Below, piece by piece: positions 40,730-52,053 of a stretch of 64,000 bases of DNA. The position numbers were made by a program, and so were the translations under genes. Origin of the DNA: Herpomyces periplanetae (lineage: Eukaryota; Ascomycota; Laboulbeniomycetes; Herpomycetales; Herpomycetaceae). The stretch's first letter is position 1; the number at the start of each line of letters is the position of its first letter. Below the pieces are notes generated by a model. The model had not been told where the DNA came from and made no database searches. It saw only the letters and a program-made list of their open reading frames with translations. The stretch is taken from the NCBI GenBank assembly GCA_009733715.1, contig WMKJ01000057.1:1-64000 (forward strand). Direction: 5' to 3'.

Positions 40730-41852
40730 ATGGCACGCTACGATGGGCCGGAGGCTCTTCGACAATTTTTTAAACGTGTAATGCACAATGGAGGGTTTGG
40801 CAAGGGCGGCGGTGGTGGTGGTGGTGGTGGTAAATGGGGATATTCGGGAGCATTGGGAATAGGTATGCTCGGTTTAGCGGGAGGTGGTGTTATGCTGGCG
40901 GGAAAGTCTCTATATAACGGTACGTTTTTGGTGTGAAATTCTGACGGGATAGGTTTTTACACGGCTAACTTAATGTGCCCGACAAGGGGAGATGTTATGG
41001 TTTAAAATTAGTTGATGGTGGCCATAGAGCAATTATTTATTCACGAGTTGTGGGTGTGAAAAATGAAGTGTACGGAGAAGGTACACACTTTCGTATTCCA
41101 TGGATTGAAAGACCCGTTATCTACGATGTTCGAGCTCGACCGCGGAACGTTTCATCATTAACGGGAACGAAAGATCTTCAAATGGTTAACATAACCTGCC
41201 GTGTATTATCACGACCGAATGTTGACGCATTGCGTGAAATTTACCGTAACCTCGGCACAGATTATGATGAACGAGTTTTACCATCACTTGTTAACGAAGT
41301 TCTTAAAAGCGTAGTGGCTCAATTCAATGCTAGCCAACTTATTACGCAGCGTGAACATGTTAGTCGTCTTGTAAGAGATGGGCTGATTCGTCGTGCTTCC
41401 CATTTTAACATTCTACTTGACGATGTTTCCCTGACGGTACGTGTGTCAACAATGAATATGCTTACTAGCAATTATATTACGCATAACTAACAATATATAT
41501 CACAATACAGCATCTTGCTTTCTCACCGGAATTTACGGCTGCAGTTGAAGCTAAACAAGTTGCACAACAGGACGCACAGCGTGCTGTTTTCGTTGTTGAT
41601 CGTGCTCGTCAAGAAAAACAGGCTATTGTGGTTCGAGCTCAAGGTGAAGCACGAGCTGCCGAACTTATTGGTGAAGCTATTAAAAAGTCACCCGCAAACT
41701 ATTACGTTGATTTACGCAAGTTAGAAACGGCTACGGCAATTGCTAAACTGTTGGAAACTTCGTCTAATCGAGTATATCTGGATGCACGAGGTTTAGGTTT
41801 GGATGTACTAAGTAACTTTAACGATGGAAAATCTAGCGCTGGGCGCAAGTAG
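40730..41852 (+). CDS. PHB2: Prohibitin-2, mitochondrial inner membrane
   Basis: Prohibitins 1 and 2 form ring complexes in the mitochondrial inner membrane that scaffold cristae and regulate m-AAA protease. Three exons (40730-40919, 41012-41436, 41511-41852) give 318 residues. The introns (GTACGT to TAG; GTACGT to CAG, with CTAAC at about 41487) join LAGKSLYN to [13 protein letters not shown] and LLDDVSLT to [18 protein letters not shown]. The N-terminus has a poly-Gly tract and a hydrophobic anchor ([20 protein letters not shown], about 36-56). The SPFH domain covers about 62-230 and the coiled-coil tail contains [20 protein letters not shown]. Sequence around [20 protein letters not shown] and [10 protein letters not shown] supports PHB2 over PHB1. 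Confidence 0.94.
40805..40831 (+). repeat. GGC/GGT run coding nine glycines in PHB2
   Basis: Two GGC and seven GGT codons precede the membrane anchor. The codon type and length match the DBP3 poly-Gly tract 3.4 kb away. Confidence 0.95.
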
Positions 41853-42057
41853 ATACTAGCTTAATGCATTGCACGCTATACTGGTATGAACGTTGTTAAA
41901 GTGTTTAAATGATTGCGTTAGTGTATATCGCGCCCAGTTCACGAATACGTAAGTTACTACCGAATCGGGAAATTGTGTTGATCATCGTTTGTATAACCTT
42001 TTTTGTTCACTCGCCGTGCCATTTGGGGACAATTTTAATTCACGTTTACCGAATTGG

Positions 42058-44386
42058 CTAGCCCATCGATTTACGTCGTAATTCAACTCGCTCTCTATGA
42101 TGCCTATTCTTCAAATGAACCTCAAAATTCTCTACCGTTAACCCAGGTCCGGGAGTATACAATTTTCCTGGGCAATCCAAACATCGAATCCGCGGTAAAT
42201 ATTGAAACTTTACGTTTTCAAGGTTCCCGTTATGCCGGCCACTTTTTCCCCCTGATCCATCATTATCGGAATTAAACGCATCAATCTTGGTAGGTTGATT
42301 ACTGACTTTATCAATCGCGGAATACCTCATATACCCTTCAAACATATCATGAACATACTTCCTGCGCAATTGTTCAAGCGCTGACTCGATCCACGGCGGT
42401 GGAGGAACCTATTATCCGTTAGTGTATTATTGCTCTGGATTGCACCTGCTCATTTGAACCTACCCGTGCCCCACCTGCCGGTTGCGGAAATTCCGCGTCG
42501 ACTCGTCCATCGGGCAGGTAGTGGATTGTGTCATCTCCCGATTTGGCCAATGCGCCTTCCCCATCTTGCTCCGCTTTCGGTCGCTCATTCCGTTTCGCTT
42601 TGCCATCCTCGTCCATACCTCCTTCCCTGGTCCCCGTTGCTCTAGCACCCGTTTGTTTTCCTATTTCATGATTTTGTTCAATCGCTTTTAATAATCCTTT
42701 ACTGCGCAATCGCAGTTTAACTACAAGTCTATCACGACTTTCTTCAACCTCTTCTTCCTTATCTGTAGAACTAGCTCCGCCTCTTCGAGTTAATCGTTTT
42801 TCAGCTGTCAGCGGTCTCATGTTACATTCATTATTTATACCCGGTAATCCAGTTCCGCCTCCTACACTTGTTAACGCTGTCGGATTTGTAGTTGTCGTTG
42901 CCATTATACTTATTGGTATTGATGTTGCCGATGCTGACGTTGTACCTTGTAAAATGCTATTACCATTTCCACCACTACCTCCATGATTCCCTCGTAATGC
43001 AACTGTAGCTGCTGTTGCAGCTCCGCGTACTCCACGTGTTCGTGAATTTCCGTTTATCACACTAGAATTTTGTGCTTGTGCCGCAATTTGCCCTGTGCCT
43101 AGTGTAGTAGATTCACCCGTTGAATCCTCACTGTTAGAATCCCCGTATTCATCAGTTCCTTCCGTACCCCCCGTTCCTCGATTAATCTGTCGGCGCCCTC
43201 GCATTGACGTCCGATGTATTTTGAATAATCTACTACACTCAAGTGAACTTGTCGCGCTCGGTAATACTTCTGATACTAGTAATGTTCGTACTGTACGTGG
43301 CCTTTCTTTAAGGTCCGGTAATGCTGGTCCCCCACGTCGGTTTATCGAACGTTTTTGTCTTCTTTGTTCACGTAAAATTGATAATTCCTCTTGTTGTAAA
43401 TCATTCTCATTCAATTCGAATATATACGGTGTAAAATCTTTTGCTGCTTGGGCCGGTCGAAATACCGACGGTAAAGGTGATGGTAAAAACCCTTCTTTCA
43501 AATCTCCATCTTCAATCGGCCTTCCGTCAAACGGATGCCCTACTATGTATAAACTTCTTGTGAACATTTGACTTTGTTCGCGAATCGAATGTGCAATCGC
43601 CGTTGTAAATTCTCCCGACAATGATAGCTCACGTGCCATCTGTCGTGCAAATTCTTCCGGATTATTCATTGGATTATTGATGTCCCACTCAAACCGATCT
43701 ACGAGTGTATGCTGTCCTATCGTTATATTCAGCTTAACCAAAATGCGCATTTCATCGTCCTTATACGACGTATACGGCAATCCATTCTTCACTTCTTTAT
43801 CATCAAAGAAAACATGCGGAAAGTAATCCTGTACTTGCTCCACAATCTCTCGTTGTACACGATGCGCTACCATTCCTGCTGACTGCGCTGGTATACGAAA
43901 ATCCTCCACCAGTGTTTCCGCGAACAAGTCTACAGGTATAACGTGATCGTGTAAATTCCACGTAAACGTATCACGTAGCTTCATCTTATCAATTTCAATG
44001 TCCAATCGCACCGGCACTAACTCTTCGTAAGTGTTAGCTTGAATAGTTGCTTGTTCTCCGTTAATGTACAACTCTTTACTCCGTCGATTCCCCGCTCGTC
44101 GTTGCTGCCCAGGGTACTGTACGCGTACACGTTCATCAGTCTTCCCGTTACCGTAGCCCGCAAATCCGTATCCATAGATAGAGCCCGGACACATTACTCG
44201 TTGATGACGCAGTTCGGCATAGTAGTTTCTCAGCATTTGCTTTTCTCGTAAAAAATTCCATCGTGCATAATTCTGTTCGTTTACTTTGTCCGTCGCCAGT
44301 GAATCCAAATGTTGACATCGTTGAACAAGCCGCTTACTCGCTTCCCGTAGACCCGGCTCAGTTCCCGGGTGTGTTGAGCCTTGCAT
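42058..44386 (-). CDS. SNF5/SFH1 (SMARCB1) chromatin-remodelling subunit
   Basis: This is a core subunit of a SWI/SNF or RSC remodelling complex. Two exons (44386-42464 and 42408-42058) give 757 residues. The 55-bp intron (GTAGGT to TAG, with CACTAAC inside) joins QPAGGAR to VPPPPWIESALEQLRRKY. The SNF5 domain has its two repeats: VPVRLDIEIDKMKLRDTFTW... to about residue 175, and DDEMRILVKLNITIGQHTLV... with FEWDINNPMNNPEEFARQMA to about 270. A long low-complexity region (about 390-560; Gly, Ser, Thr, Ala-rich) follows. The C-terminus YLPRIRCLDCPGKLYTPGPG and TVENFEVHLKNRHH is the conserved fungal Sfh1/Snf5 end. I cannot decide between Snf5 and Sfh1. The ATG at 44386 is the first of the frame. 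Confidence 0.9.
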
Positions 44387-45314
44387 TTTCGTCAACTTTG
44401 CCCGTTAATCGATGCCACGCGTAGAACAGCGCCTACGGGCGCGCGCCCCTAAGCCTCACCACCCAGATGGCAAAATATACTTCACTTCCAGTCGCATACG
44501 CTAACAAGCCTTTTTATACATTTACGCTCGCGCGCATATGTAAGTTTATACGTCCATATACAAATATATATATGTGCGCGTATGTGCGTATATGAGTATG
44601 GGTTCGGGCGTAAATGTATAAGTTAACCCTGCCGGTATAGCAAACTTTGCGTCCTTACTGTTACCCTTGTATCGACAAATTTCACTGTGTACACGCGTAC
44701 AAATAATACGCGGTCAGTTCACGTTTTTCCACTCGCTATAAATTCTTTTATCCCGCTCTTCAGTTGGTCTCGGCAAGGCTAGATACTGAAACCCGATCCC
44801 GAATGTCAAGTTTCGCTAACAAAATTTTTTTAACCCCACTCTGCTAGTGTATTTAGTGACAAAGTATGTCTATACCAATGAGTAAATCTCGAGTTAACTC
44901 CGCCTGTGGTATGTAAGAGGCCATAAAGTTTGTTCAATATTTCCAACTCATTTCACTGCACGTAAGAAGAGTTTCCCTTTTACTCATAAACCAAGTATTT
45001 CAAAGTCCACTGTCGTTAAAACTCCAAAGACACGCTGTCGCACTAAACCTAAACATAACACGTTAGAATTTACGTTAACTTTCGCGCTCATCCTCGCCCA
45101 CCTGTACACACATATACATACACACGTAGGAACTCTCTCCAACTTTCACAGTATGTATTCCCTTACTATGCAAAGCAAAATCTAAAACTTATGATGTCCT
45201 TTCACTCTTTCAAAATGTAAAATGATCCCATCAATTCCTAATCAAATGTTTACCGACACCCAATCAACCAATCTACTAAATCATAAGTTTAGCTGCCCCA
45301 TCTTTAACCATATC
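44387..45314. other. Region upstream of SNF5 with alternating GC tracts
   Basis: A perfect 12-bp palindrome GGGCGCGCGCCC lies at 44437-44448, about 50 bp before the SNF5 ATG. At about 44520-44600 the sequence alternates purine and pyrimidine (CGCGCATATG, ATATATATGTGCGCGTATG). The rest is AT-rich and pyrimidine-leaning. No gene was recognised. Confidence 0.45.
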
Positions 45315-45611
45315 TCACACGCGCCGTCTCCCCCTCCCGAGATATCGTCTCCTAACCCGAACCTCGGCTAATTCATATTTCTTGGCATTTTTTAGTGCCG
45401 GAAAATAATCTCTTGCGGCTTGCCGAGTCCTACGGGAGTAGACTGTTGTGCCGGTGTTTCTGTTATCGGTAGACCATTTTAACTTTAGCACCTTCCTTTC
45501 CCTGTTGGTCGACTTTGCCAAGCCCGAGAGTTTTAATGTGTACATTATCGGTCCGGTATGTAGATTAGCTGTGATGTGTGGAATGTCGGGATTGACCGGA
45601 TTAGTGGGCAT
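45315..45611 (-). CDS. Hypothetical basic 98-residue protein
   Basis: I do not recognise this frame with confidence. It starts at an ATG (45611) and encodes a Lys/Arg-rich protein ending YLGRGRRRV. Its tone (STNRERKVLKLKW, then RQAARDYFPALKNAKKYELA) is reminiscent of small mitochondrial ribosomal or complex I accessory proteins of the L51/S25/CI-B8 kind, but the match is faint and I would not name it. It is one of the few sizeable frames in 3.8 kb of otherwise gene-free sequence, with higher GC than its surroundings. An opposite-strand frame of 93 codons (45448-45729) overlaps it and is an alternative or a shadow. Confidence 0.4.
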   Translation of the reverse strand: MPTNPVNPDIPHITANLHTGPIMYTLKLSGLAKSTNRERKVLKLKWSTDNRNTGTTVYSRRTRQAARDYFPALKNAKKYELAEVRVRRRYLGRGRRRV

Positions 45612-48252
45612 TGTTCCGTTTACCTGTACAAATTATTTTTCCGAGTTGGTAGAATCCGTCCGATCCGATGGAAATCATCTCGTCCGATCCGAATTACTGT
45701 ATTTGGCAATCTTTTTTCAATGTTTCTAATTTTTGAACATTTTCTTAATTGAATAATTTTGATCCATTTTACTCTCGACTTACTACTAAAAATTTAAAAT
45801 CTTCCAATTTACTTATGCAATTATTTACTTATTTTACCAGTTTTGTTAATACGGTTGTAACATTATGACCCCTTACCCTTTTGAAACATCCATCTTCAAA
45901 GTTAAGACGTTTAACCTTCCCTGCAAATCTTACATCTAATATACGTAAATTATCCTCATAGGCATGCTACCACACCTTATTACAGTGTATATAATGTAGT
46001 GAAAGCATAATACGCTAATGACGGGTACACCTAACCCTTGTGTAATCCTTCGGCAACGAACGACAACTTAAACCGAGTGTGCTTCATGTACATGTCAAGG
46101 TTGTCGAAACGCCCAAACTCGTACCCAACTAAAATTATAACCGTGCTCAGCTACTGTATACCCTTGCATAGACCCGCTTGTCACGCTTAATCCGCATCCT
46201 TTAGGATTTTCATTAATCTACACCCTGTGAACTCACACACATGACTAATTATCGATTCTCTGGCTCATCCTGTCAATCATATCTTCGCGCATACCGTCAA
46301 AAAGATTTTACTACCTCTGACAAATTCCCATTCATTTGCGCTATACTATGCCATCTCTACTTTCTTAACACCGTCAAAGGGTCATAGTTGGTCCATCTGC
46401 TATGATTTGATATATCTTTTAATGTCTCGCAACCAGGCCATTTAACTCCACTAGTCTTTCATCGACTATACACATTTTTTGTCGCACGAATTGTTCTTTT
46501 CCACAAAAAGACTCTTTACTAAATCCCCAAGCCCATACAGCTTGTGAATATTACTCAATCTAACATCACAATAATGCAATCAATGACCCGAGACTCCGTT
46601 CATCTACCAAATCACACGCATAAATTATCCAATCTTTGACACAATTTGCGCATGCATATACTCAACGGCGGGTATGCCCAATTGTCTTAAAAGTCCCACT
46701 TTTTCAACCCCGACAAACCTTTCCTCGTGCTCACCCTTCATGTTAAGTTTAGTGTACATCCTCCTGCTTCACTCCACATTAATGAAAACCGTAAATATGA
46801 CTCCCGCACCACACCGATAATCAACACCTGATTAACCCATTCACTAAAGCAAGCCCATTAACACTCCATCCACGTCGGACTTTGCCGAACATATTTCCAA
46901 TTGTTCCGTAAGGCTAGTCAATTCCAACATCCCCCGGGTAAAATCTTTTCCAAATTCGTTGTATGGACTTCCTAGTAGTTCTCCAGTACGTGACCATGCA
47001 TCTATACTCGGGTACCTGATGTTGTTACCCTATCAATTTTTCGGTAGATTTAATCTTATTCAATAATCCACTCGATCTAACAAGTATAATTCAACGAGTC
47101 TCAATGCGCATGCTCACCAGCAAAATGAAGCCTCCGATGTAAGGCTACTAGACATCATCGAAATATCTAAACCTGATCTTTTCCCCCAAATTGGTCAATT
47201 CAATTGCATTACATTAGCGGGTAAGAGCAAAAAGTACGGCCATTTTGTACATGAGATTCTCAAAGGTTCGTCAGTTTTAATCCCCTTTTCTCTCATGGGC
47301 CTACTGTCAGTTTTTCTTTCATTTTCCGTTTAAATAGCGAGTTAAACAGCCTCCCGTGCCTTTGACTCATCTGTCCGTTGAACCCCTTCCGTGGTACCCT
47401 TCCCATCCCTCACGTTAACCTTGAAATCACAGTATAATATTCGCAGGTACAATTCTATGCATATCGTTCAACCGTTTTCCCCTCAGTAATTAGAATAATG
47501 CATTATTTAGTGACTATTTGCCTAAACCTAAGCATTACTTCCTTTCAGATATACATCCCGTGTACTGTCTGCTGTTAATTGTTGTAGATTTCTTGCTGCC
47601 AGGTGCATTATGAGTATGTTTTATCAATGCCAAACGAACACGAGACTCAAGAGTATCCAGTCATACGATCATTAATGTTTCAGCGTTGTCCTGCTCTGAG
47701 CCTCTACATTTAGGCCAGCATGTATCAAACTGCCACCAACTCATAATCACATACACCCAATATTTCAAATTCCTAGTCTAGCTCGTCTTAGTTCGAAAGC
47801 CCTGTGAGTCTGAACTTCACTATTTCCCTTGAATCTGATCTTCTTGCTTCATTATAAATATAGCTCAAACCTTCCTCCTACCACAATATCAAACTTCATC
47901 CTCCGTTTCGTCAATTCACACCAATTTTCTTCCATGTTAACAGTACCTCAGTATCATCACTATCAATCTTTCATTCCAGAGTGCCCTGGTTCATATTACA
48001 ATTCATTTCACTTCCCGTTTATCCGTTTCAAAACAACTAAACCAGTCCCTCCTCCTTCGTGAGACAATTGACAATTTTTTCAAAAAAACAACTGCAAAAC
48101 GCTTCACACACTCTCTCCTATTCACGACTGATCATTCATCTAGTTCGCCTTGTTGAAGGCTGTATCGTTCACCATTACATGCGAAGCTTGAACCTCCAAC
48201 TCCACGCTTTCGCATCTTCATTTATTTCATCCTGTTCAATCCATTATTACAA
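45612..48252. other. Long pyrimidine-rich region before the patatin gene
   Basis: These 2.6 kb show no recognisable protein or RNA gene. The plus strand is T/C-rich almost throughout, most strongly after about 47820. It may be a long 5' leader with promoter, or a non-coding transcript. Short frames at 47829-48062 and 48059-48313 look like composition-driven chance frames. Confidence 0.4.
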
Positions 48253-51200
48253 ATGCAGACGTCCAAGTCCCGATCAAATATTAACATCTCGAGCCAAAAC
48301 TCTTCACCGTTAGAAAAGAATCCTGATGCACCTTTGCGCTTACTATCTCTTGATGGAGGAGGAGTTCGCGGGCTTTCGTCTATTCTGGTTTTGGAAGATT
48401 TAATGGAATGCATTGCACGCGAAGAAAAGCGCTTGGGCCGTCGTGCTCTTAACGATAATACCATTCCACGTCCGTGCGATTACTTCGATTTAATCGGTGG
48501 AACTAGTACCGGCGGAATAATTGCCGTTTTACTCGGGAGGCTGCGTTTAACTTGTCGACAATGTTTAGACATCTACATGGAACTGGCTCGAGAAATATTC
48601 AAAAAGGACCGCTCTCTTCATATCAGTGGAGTTAAAATTCCCTTTAGCGCAAATCGCTTCTCCGGTGCTGTACTTGAGCGCGAAATTAAGAAGGCTCTTG
48701 TTAAACTTGGCTTCCGTGAAGATGAACTTATGTGGGACGATAGCCTGTTTTACGAGGATACATCGGGAAATGTTGAATATAACAGCATCTGGCGCGACAT
48801 TCATAGCTCGTCACAGACAGCACCACCCATGAATTATTCTCCTTCGACTTCACCTTCATCAGATAGTACGAGGAGTTCTGATGTAGAATCCTCCAAAATT
48901 ACGTCACCGGAAAAATCTGTTCAAAACAAGTCATTTAGTCCATCCGGTGACTCTAGCAATATAAACGGTATTAACAATTTTATCGCAAATCGATTCAAAA
49001 AGGTTACAAATCCAATTAAACGTTGTGTTGACCGCCGTCATACATGGAGAGTCGCTGGAAGTGGATCCGTTTGCAAGCGAAAAAATCAGTCGGGATGCCG
49101 TACTTTCGTGGTGACAGCCTTAAAGAATGCCCTGGGCTTGCCTCGAATTCTTGCTACGTACGATCCTTCATGTCGTCATGTCACTATTTGGCAAGCTCTA
49201 AGAGCAACAAGTGCCGCACCCACTTTCTTCGAGCCAATAACGTTTGGTTCCCCAAAAATGACCTATTTAGATGGAGGTATGGGTTGGAATAACCCATGTG
49301 CAGAAGTAGCCTACGCTGCCAAATCCATCTGGGAAGGACGGTCGATTGGCTGCATCGTGAGCATCGGTACCGGTTTACATACATTACCATCTGTTAAAAA
49401 ATTTGCTTCATGGCTTCCTTTTGGATTGGGAACTGATATTGCTCTAGCAAGCGCATTAGCTTCAATGGCAACAAGTACATCTAGAGTCCATAATGAATTA
49501 CAGAGAACTTACTTTGATACACCAACCAGTTACTTTCGTTTTGACGTGGATGGTGGTCTAGCAAATGTGTCACTTGAGCAATGGATGCGTGAAGATGAAA
49601 TAACAAGCTTGACAGAAGAATATATGAACCATCCACAGCAACGTCGAAATGCCTGTCAGCTTGGAAAAATTCTTGTTAAATTGTCAGTTCTACCACCCGT
49701 TTTCCAAATAAGCGCTACTCAATTTTCCGTAGGTCTGCGAAATCGGGATGTCCTACACGGTCATTTTAAATATGAACGCTTAGACTTTTCCTCCAGTCAA
49801 TTCACCCTTCCTCCACAAATAAGTCATCAACGGCGCTTCAGTGCAAGCAGTGAGGGTGGAATCACCGTTGACTCACATTTTGGAATTAGCCATGTTGTAT
49901 ATCCTGTTGGTGATGATATGCGACAAACTTCAAATTATAATTTCCATACTAATCCAGATGTTGATGATATAGAAGACACTCAGATCATTCTACCCCCGAT
50001 TTTCCGAGGTTTACATCGAACCTATAATCCTCCAAGTCCAATTGCTTCAATACAAGGAATTGCTAAATCATCATGCGCAACAGTTCTCACAGCCATTTCT
50101 ACAGATAAAGTCTGTTTGCGTATGCTGCGAAGAAATATCCCACCGGGGAGATATCGTGTTAAATTCATTGTCAACTTTTCCAGTACTTGGGAGCACAACA
50201 GCAGGGTAACAAACCTTCGATCGCTACACACTTCATCTGGCGCCAATGGATCCACACCACGAATACACGAAGAAAAGAAACTTGTTCATAGAAGAATTGA
50301 TTCAGCATCTTCTACAACATCCGACAAAAGCTTCGCTTCATGTTCATCGTCAATTTCTTCAACAACTAATACTAGCAGTACATCAAGTACTAATACATCG
50401 ACTGTTTCGTCGGACAATGACTCTGACAGAGAATCACAGGCATCTGATGTATCCATCCGAACTACGGAGCAACTCGACCATAGCCACATATATAGACGTT
50501 CCAAGCCATCTCACCGACATCGACATCATGGTCATCGTCATAACAAATCATACTCATCCTTGTCGACGACCGTAACGAATTTCAGTGCTGTTACTCCGTC
50601 AAATGTTTATTCTTATGCCAACAATCGTTCAGTGATTCATCCACCAAGTGAACTAATATTTTCCGTTGGACGTCCACTGAATCCTGATACATTCCTTAAG
50701 CGTGTCGTTGACGTTCGCATTGATCCTGATATCGTACCCGTACTACTACATCCAGATGCAGTTCGTATTCGTGTCGGTCGACGTCGACTAGTAAAGTTAA
50801 GTGCACGGGGCGGTTGGCACGAGTTGTCAGGCGATGATTTCACATCGGCGTATCTACCCAACCAATTCCATCACCATATAACTCGTCCCACCCAACGGAT
50901 AAATGCATCTACACCTCGTCAAATCCCTCTTCATCTACGTTCTCACAGCTTTACAGCATCACCACGGGTCCATTCAAACTTGAGAACTGCTTTCGTATCA
51001 TCAGCTATACTATCAGAAAATGGTCGGGAATTCATGGAAGATGATACATTTGCGGTGCGTAATGCAGTTCGACGTCCTAAAACGTTAGACGACGTTGACA
51101 AAACGGCTTTAATGACCAATTCTTTAAATGTAACTCGGGGGGACGCAGTTCCAACCAGACTTGCAGTGCGACGTGCACATCATTACCACCATCGAGCCGC

Positions 51201-51408
51201 TTCCAGTCCAATCATAGAAACTACTAGTCCATCCATATACCGACAACCACAATTGGAGAACCGAAATTCTCATACCTACGACTACGGTGCAGTGCGCGTA
51301 GGACTGGACGGATGTCTAGGATTTGTCGTAAGCTCCAGATTTGTGCCAGGGAAAGCAATTGGCGGATGGAGTTTCGGGGGCGTGAGAGTTGAACCACTTT
51401 TTGATTAA
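48253..51408 (+). CDS. Large patatin-like phospholipase
   Basis: This intronless protein of 1,051 residues probably hydrolyses acyl lipids. The N-terminal patatin domain has the oxyanion-hole motif (LSLDGGGVRGLSS, about 32-44), the nucleophile motif GGTSTGG (Ser85) and the partner Asp340 in YLDGGMGWNNP, forming the Ser-Asp dyad. A Ser-rich insert (about 195-280) interrupts the domain before RTFVVTALKNALGLPRIL. IGCIVSIGTGLHTLP (about 370) is the usual post-dyad segment. The C-terminal 600 residues lack a domain I can name: two beta-rich stretches (NIPPGRYRVKFIVNFSSTWE; DTFLKRVVDVRIDPDIVPVL) are separated by Ser/Thr and His-rich linkers. No signal peptide or membrane span is seen. The physiological substrate cannot be read from the sequence. 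Confidence 0.88.
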   Translation: MQTSKSRSNINISSQNSSPLEKNPDAPLRLLSLDGGGVRGLSSILVLEDLMECIAREEKRLGRRALNDNTIPRPCDYFDLIGGTSTGGIIAVLLGRLRLTCRQCLDIYMELAREIFKKDRSLHISGVKIPFSANRFSGAVLEREIKKALVKLGFREDELMWDDSLFYEDTSGNVEYNSIWRDIHSSSQTAPPMNYSPSTSPSSDSTRSSDVESSKITSPEKSVQNKSFSPSGDSSNINGINNFIANRFKKVTNPIKRCVDRRHTWRVAGSGSVCKRKNQSGCRTFVVTALKNALGLPRILATYDPSCRHVTIWQALRATSAAPTFFEPITFGSPKMTYLDGGMGWNNPCAEVAYAAKSIWEGRSIGCIVSIGTGLHTLPSVKKFASWLPFGLGTDIALASALASMATSTSRVHNELQRTYFDTPTSYFRFDVDGGLANVSLEQWMREDEITSLTEEYMNHPQQRRNACQLGKILVKLSVLPPVFQISATQFSVGLRNRDVLHGHFKYERLDFSSSQFTLPPQISHQRRFSASSEGGITVDSHFGISHVVYPVGDDMRQTSNYNFHTNPDVDDIEDTQIILPPIFRGLHRTYNPPSPIASIQGIAKSSCATVLTAISTDKVCLRMLRRNIPPGRYRVKFIVNFSSTWEHNSRVTNLRSLHTSSGANGSTPRIHEEKKLVHRRIDSASSTTSDKSFASCSSSISSTTNTSSTSSTNTSTVSSDNDSDRESQASDVSIRTTEQLDHSHIYRRSKPSHRHRHHGHRHNKSYSSLSTTVTNFSAVTPSNVYSYANNRSVIHPPSELIFSVGRPLNPDTFLKRVVDVRIDPDIVPVLLHPDAVRIRVGRRRLVKLSARGGWHELSGDDFTSAYLPNQFHHHITRPTQRINASTPRQIPLHLRSHSFTASPRVHSNLRTAFVSSAILSENGREFMEDDTFAVRNAVRRPKTLDDVDKTALMTNSLNVTRGDAVPTRLAVRRAHHYHHRAASSPIIETTSPSIYRQPQLENRNSHTYDYGAVRVGLDGCLGFVVSSRFVPGKAIGGWSFGGVRVEPLFD

Positions 51409-52053
51409 TCAAAATAAAAATTCTGTCAGTCATTCTTATTCATTTATTAATTCAGCCGATACTTACCAAATTTTGAACTTTGGAGCGTATAATCCCAATT
51501 TCGCCAATTACCCTAATAACCAGTATCAAATTTGTTTAACATCGATATTCAGAACCGTTACAAACCGCTCGAATTTTAATGCAAAAAATCGCAATACTTC
51601 CTCCAAAATGCCAAATTATTCCAATATTTGTACAGTGTGCTTCATGTTTAGTGCAACTTAGGACCAAATTACAGACGGTAACTCAAACCCAAATCATTTT
51701 TCAACACGATTCGGGTACGAAATTGCGTACTTACACGCAATCTCAAACTATAAAACAATTGTTTAGAGAATTTAACAGTAGCTGTTTATGTGAGATTTAG
51801 AAAGCGCCACTAGTTCCAGTATAAAACTATATGTATTAATTAGTGTGTTAAATGGTAAATCCAACGAGGGTTTTCAAAGTCTCAATTTAACTACAACCAT
51901 CTGTAAATTGTTTATCCGGGGTTTCAGATTGTGTGCCAGCACGTCATTTCAAGCGAATAATTCCCAAGGTGTAGACACTTATTTCCGTTTATATATGCGG
52001 CCCATGACCACGACCATGGTAATGGGGAAGGTTAACTTATGCAATTAAGTTAA
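51409..52053. other. Convergent spacer, patatin / NYN gene
   Basis: This AT-rich sequence of 645 bp lies between two stop codons on opposite strands. It holds short chance frames only. No gene or RNA structure was recognised. Confidence 0.4.

Noticed and set aside
44387-44395. Upstream extension of SNF5
   Set aside because: It begins with TTG; the ATG at 44386 is three codons later.
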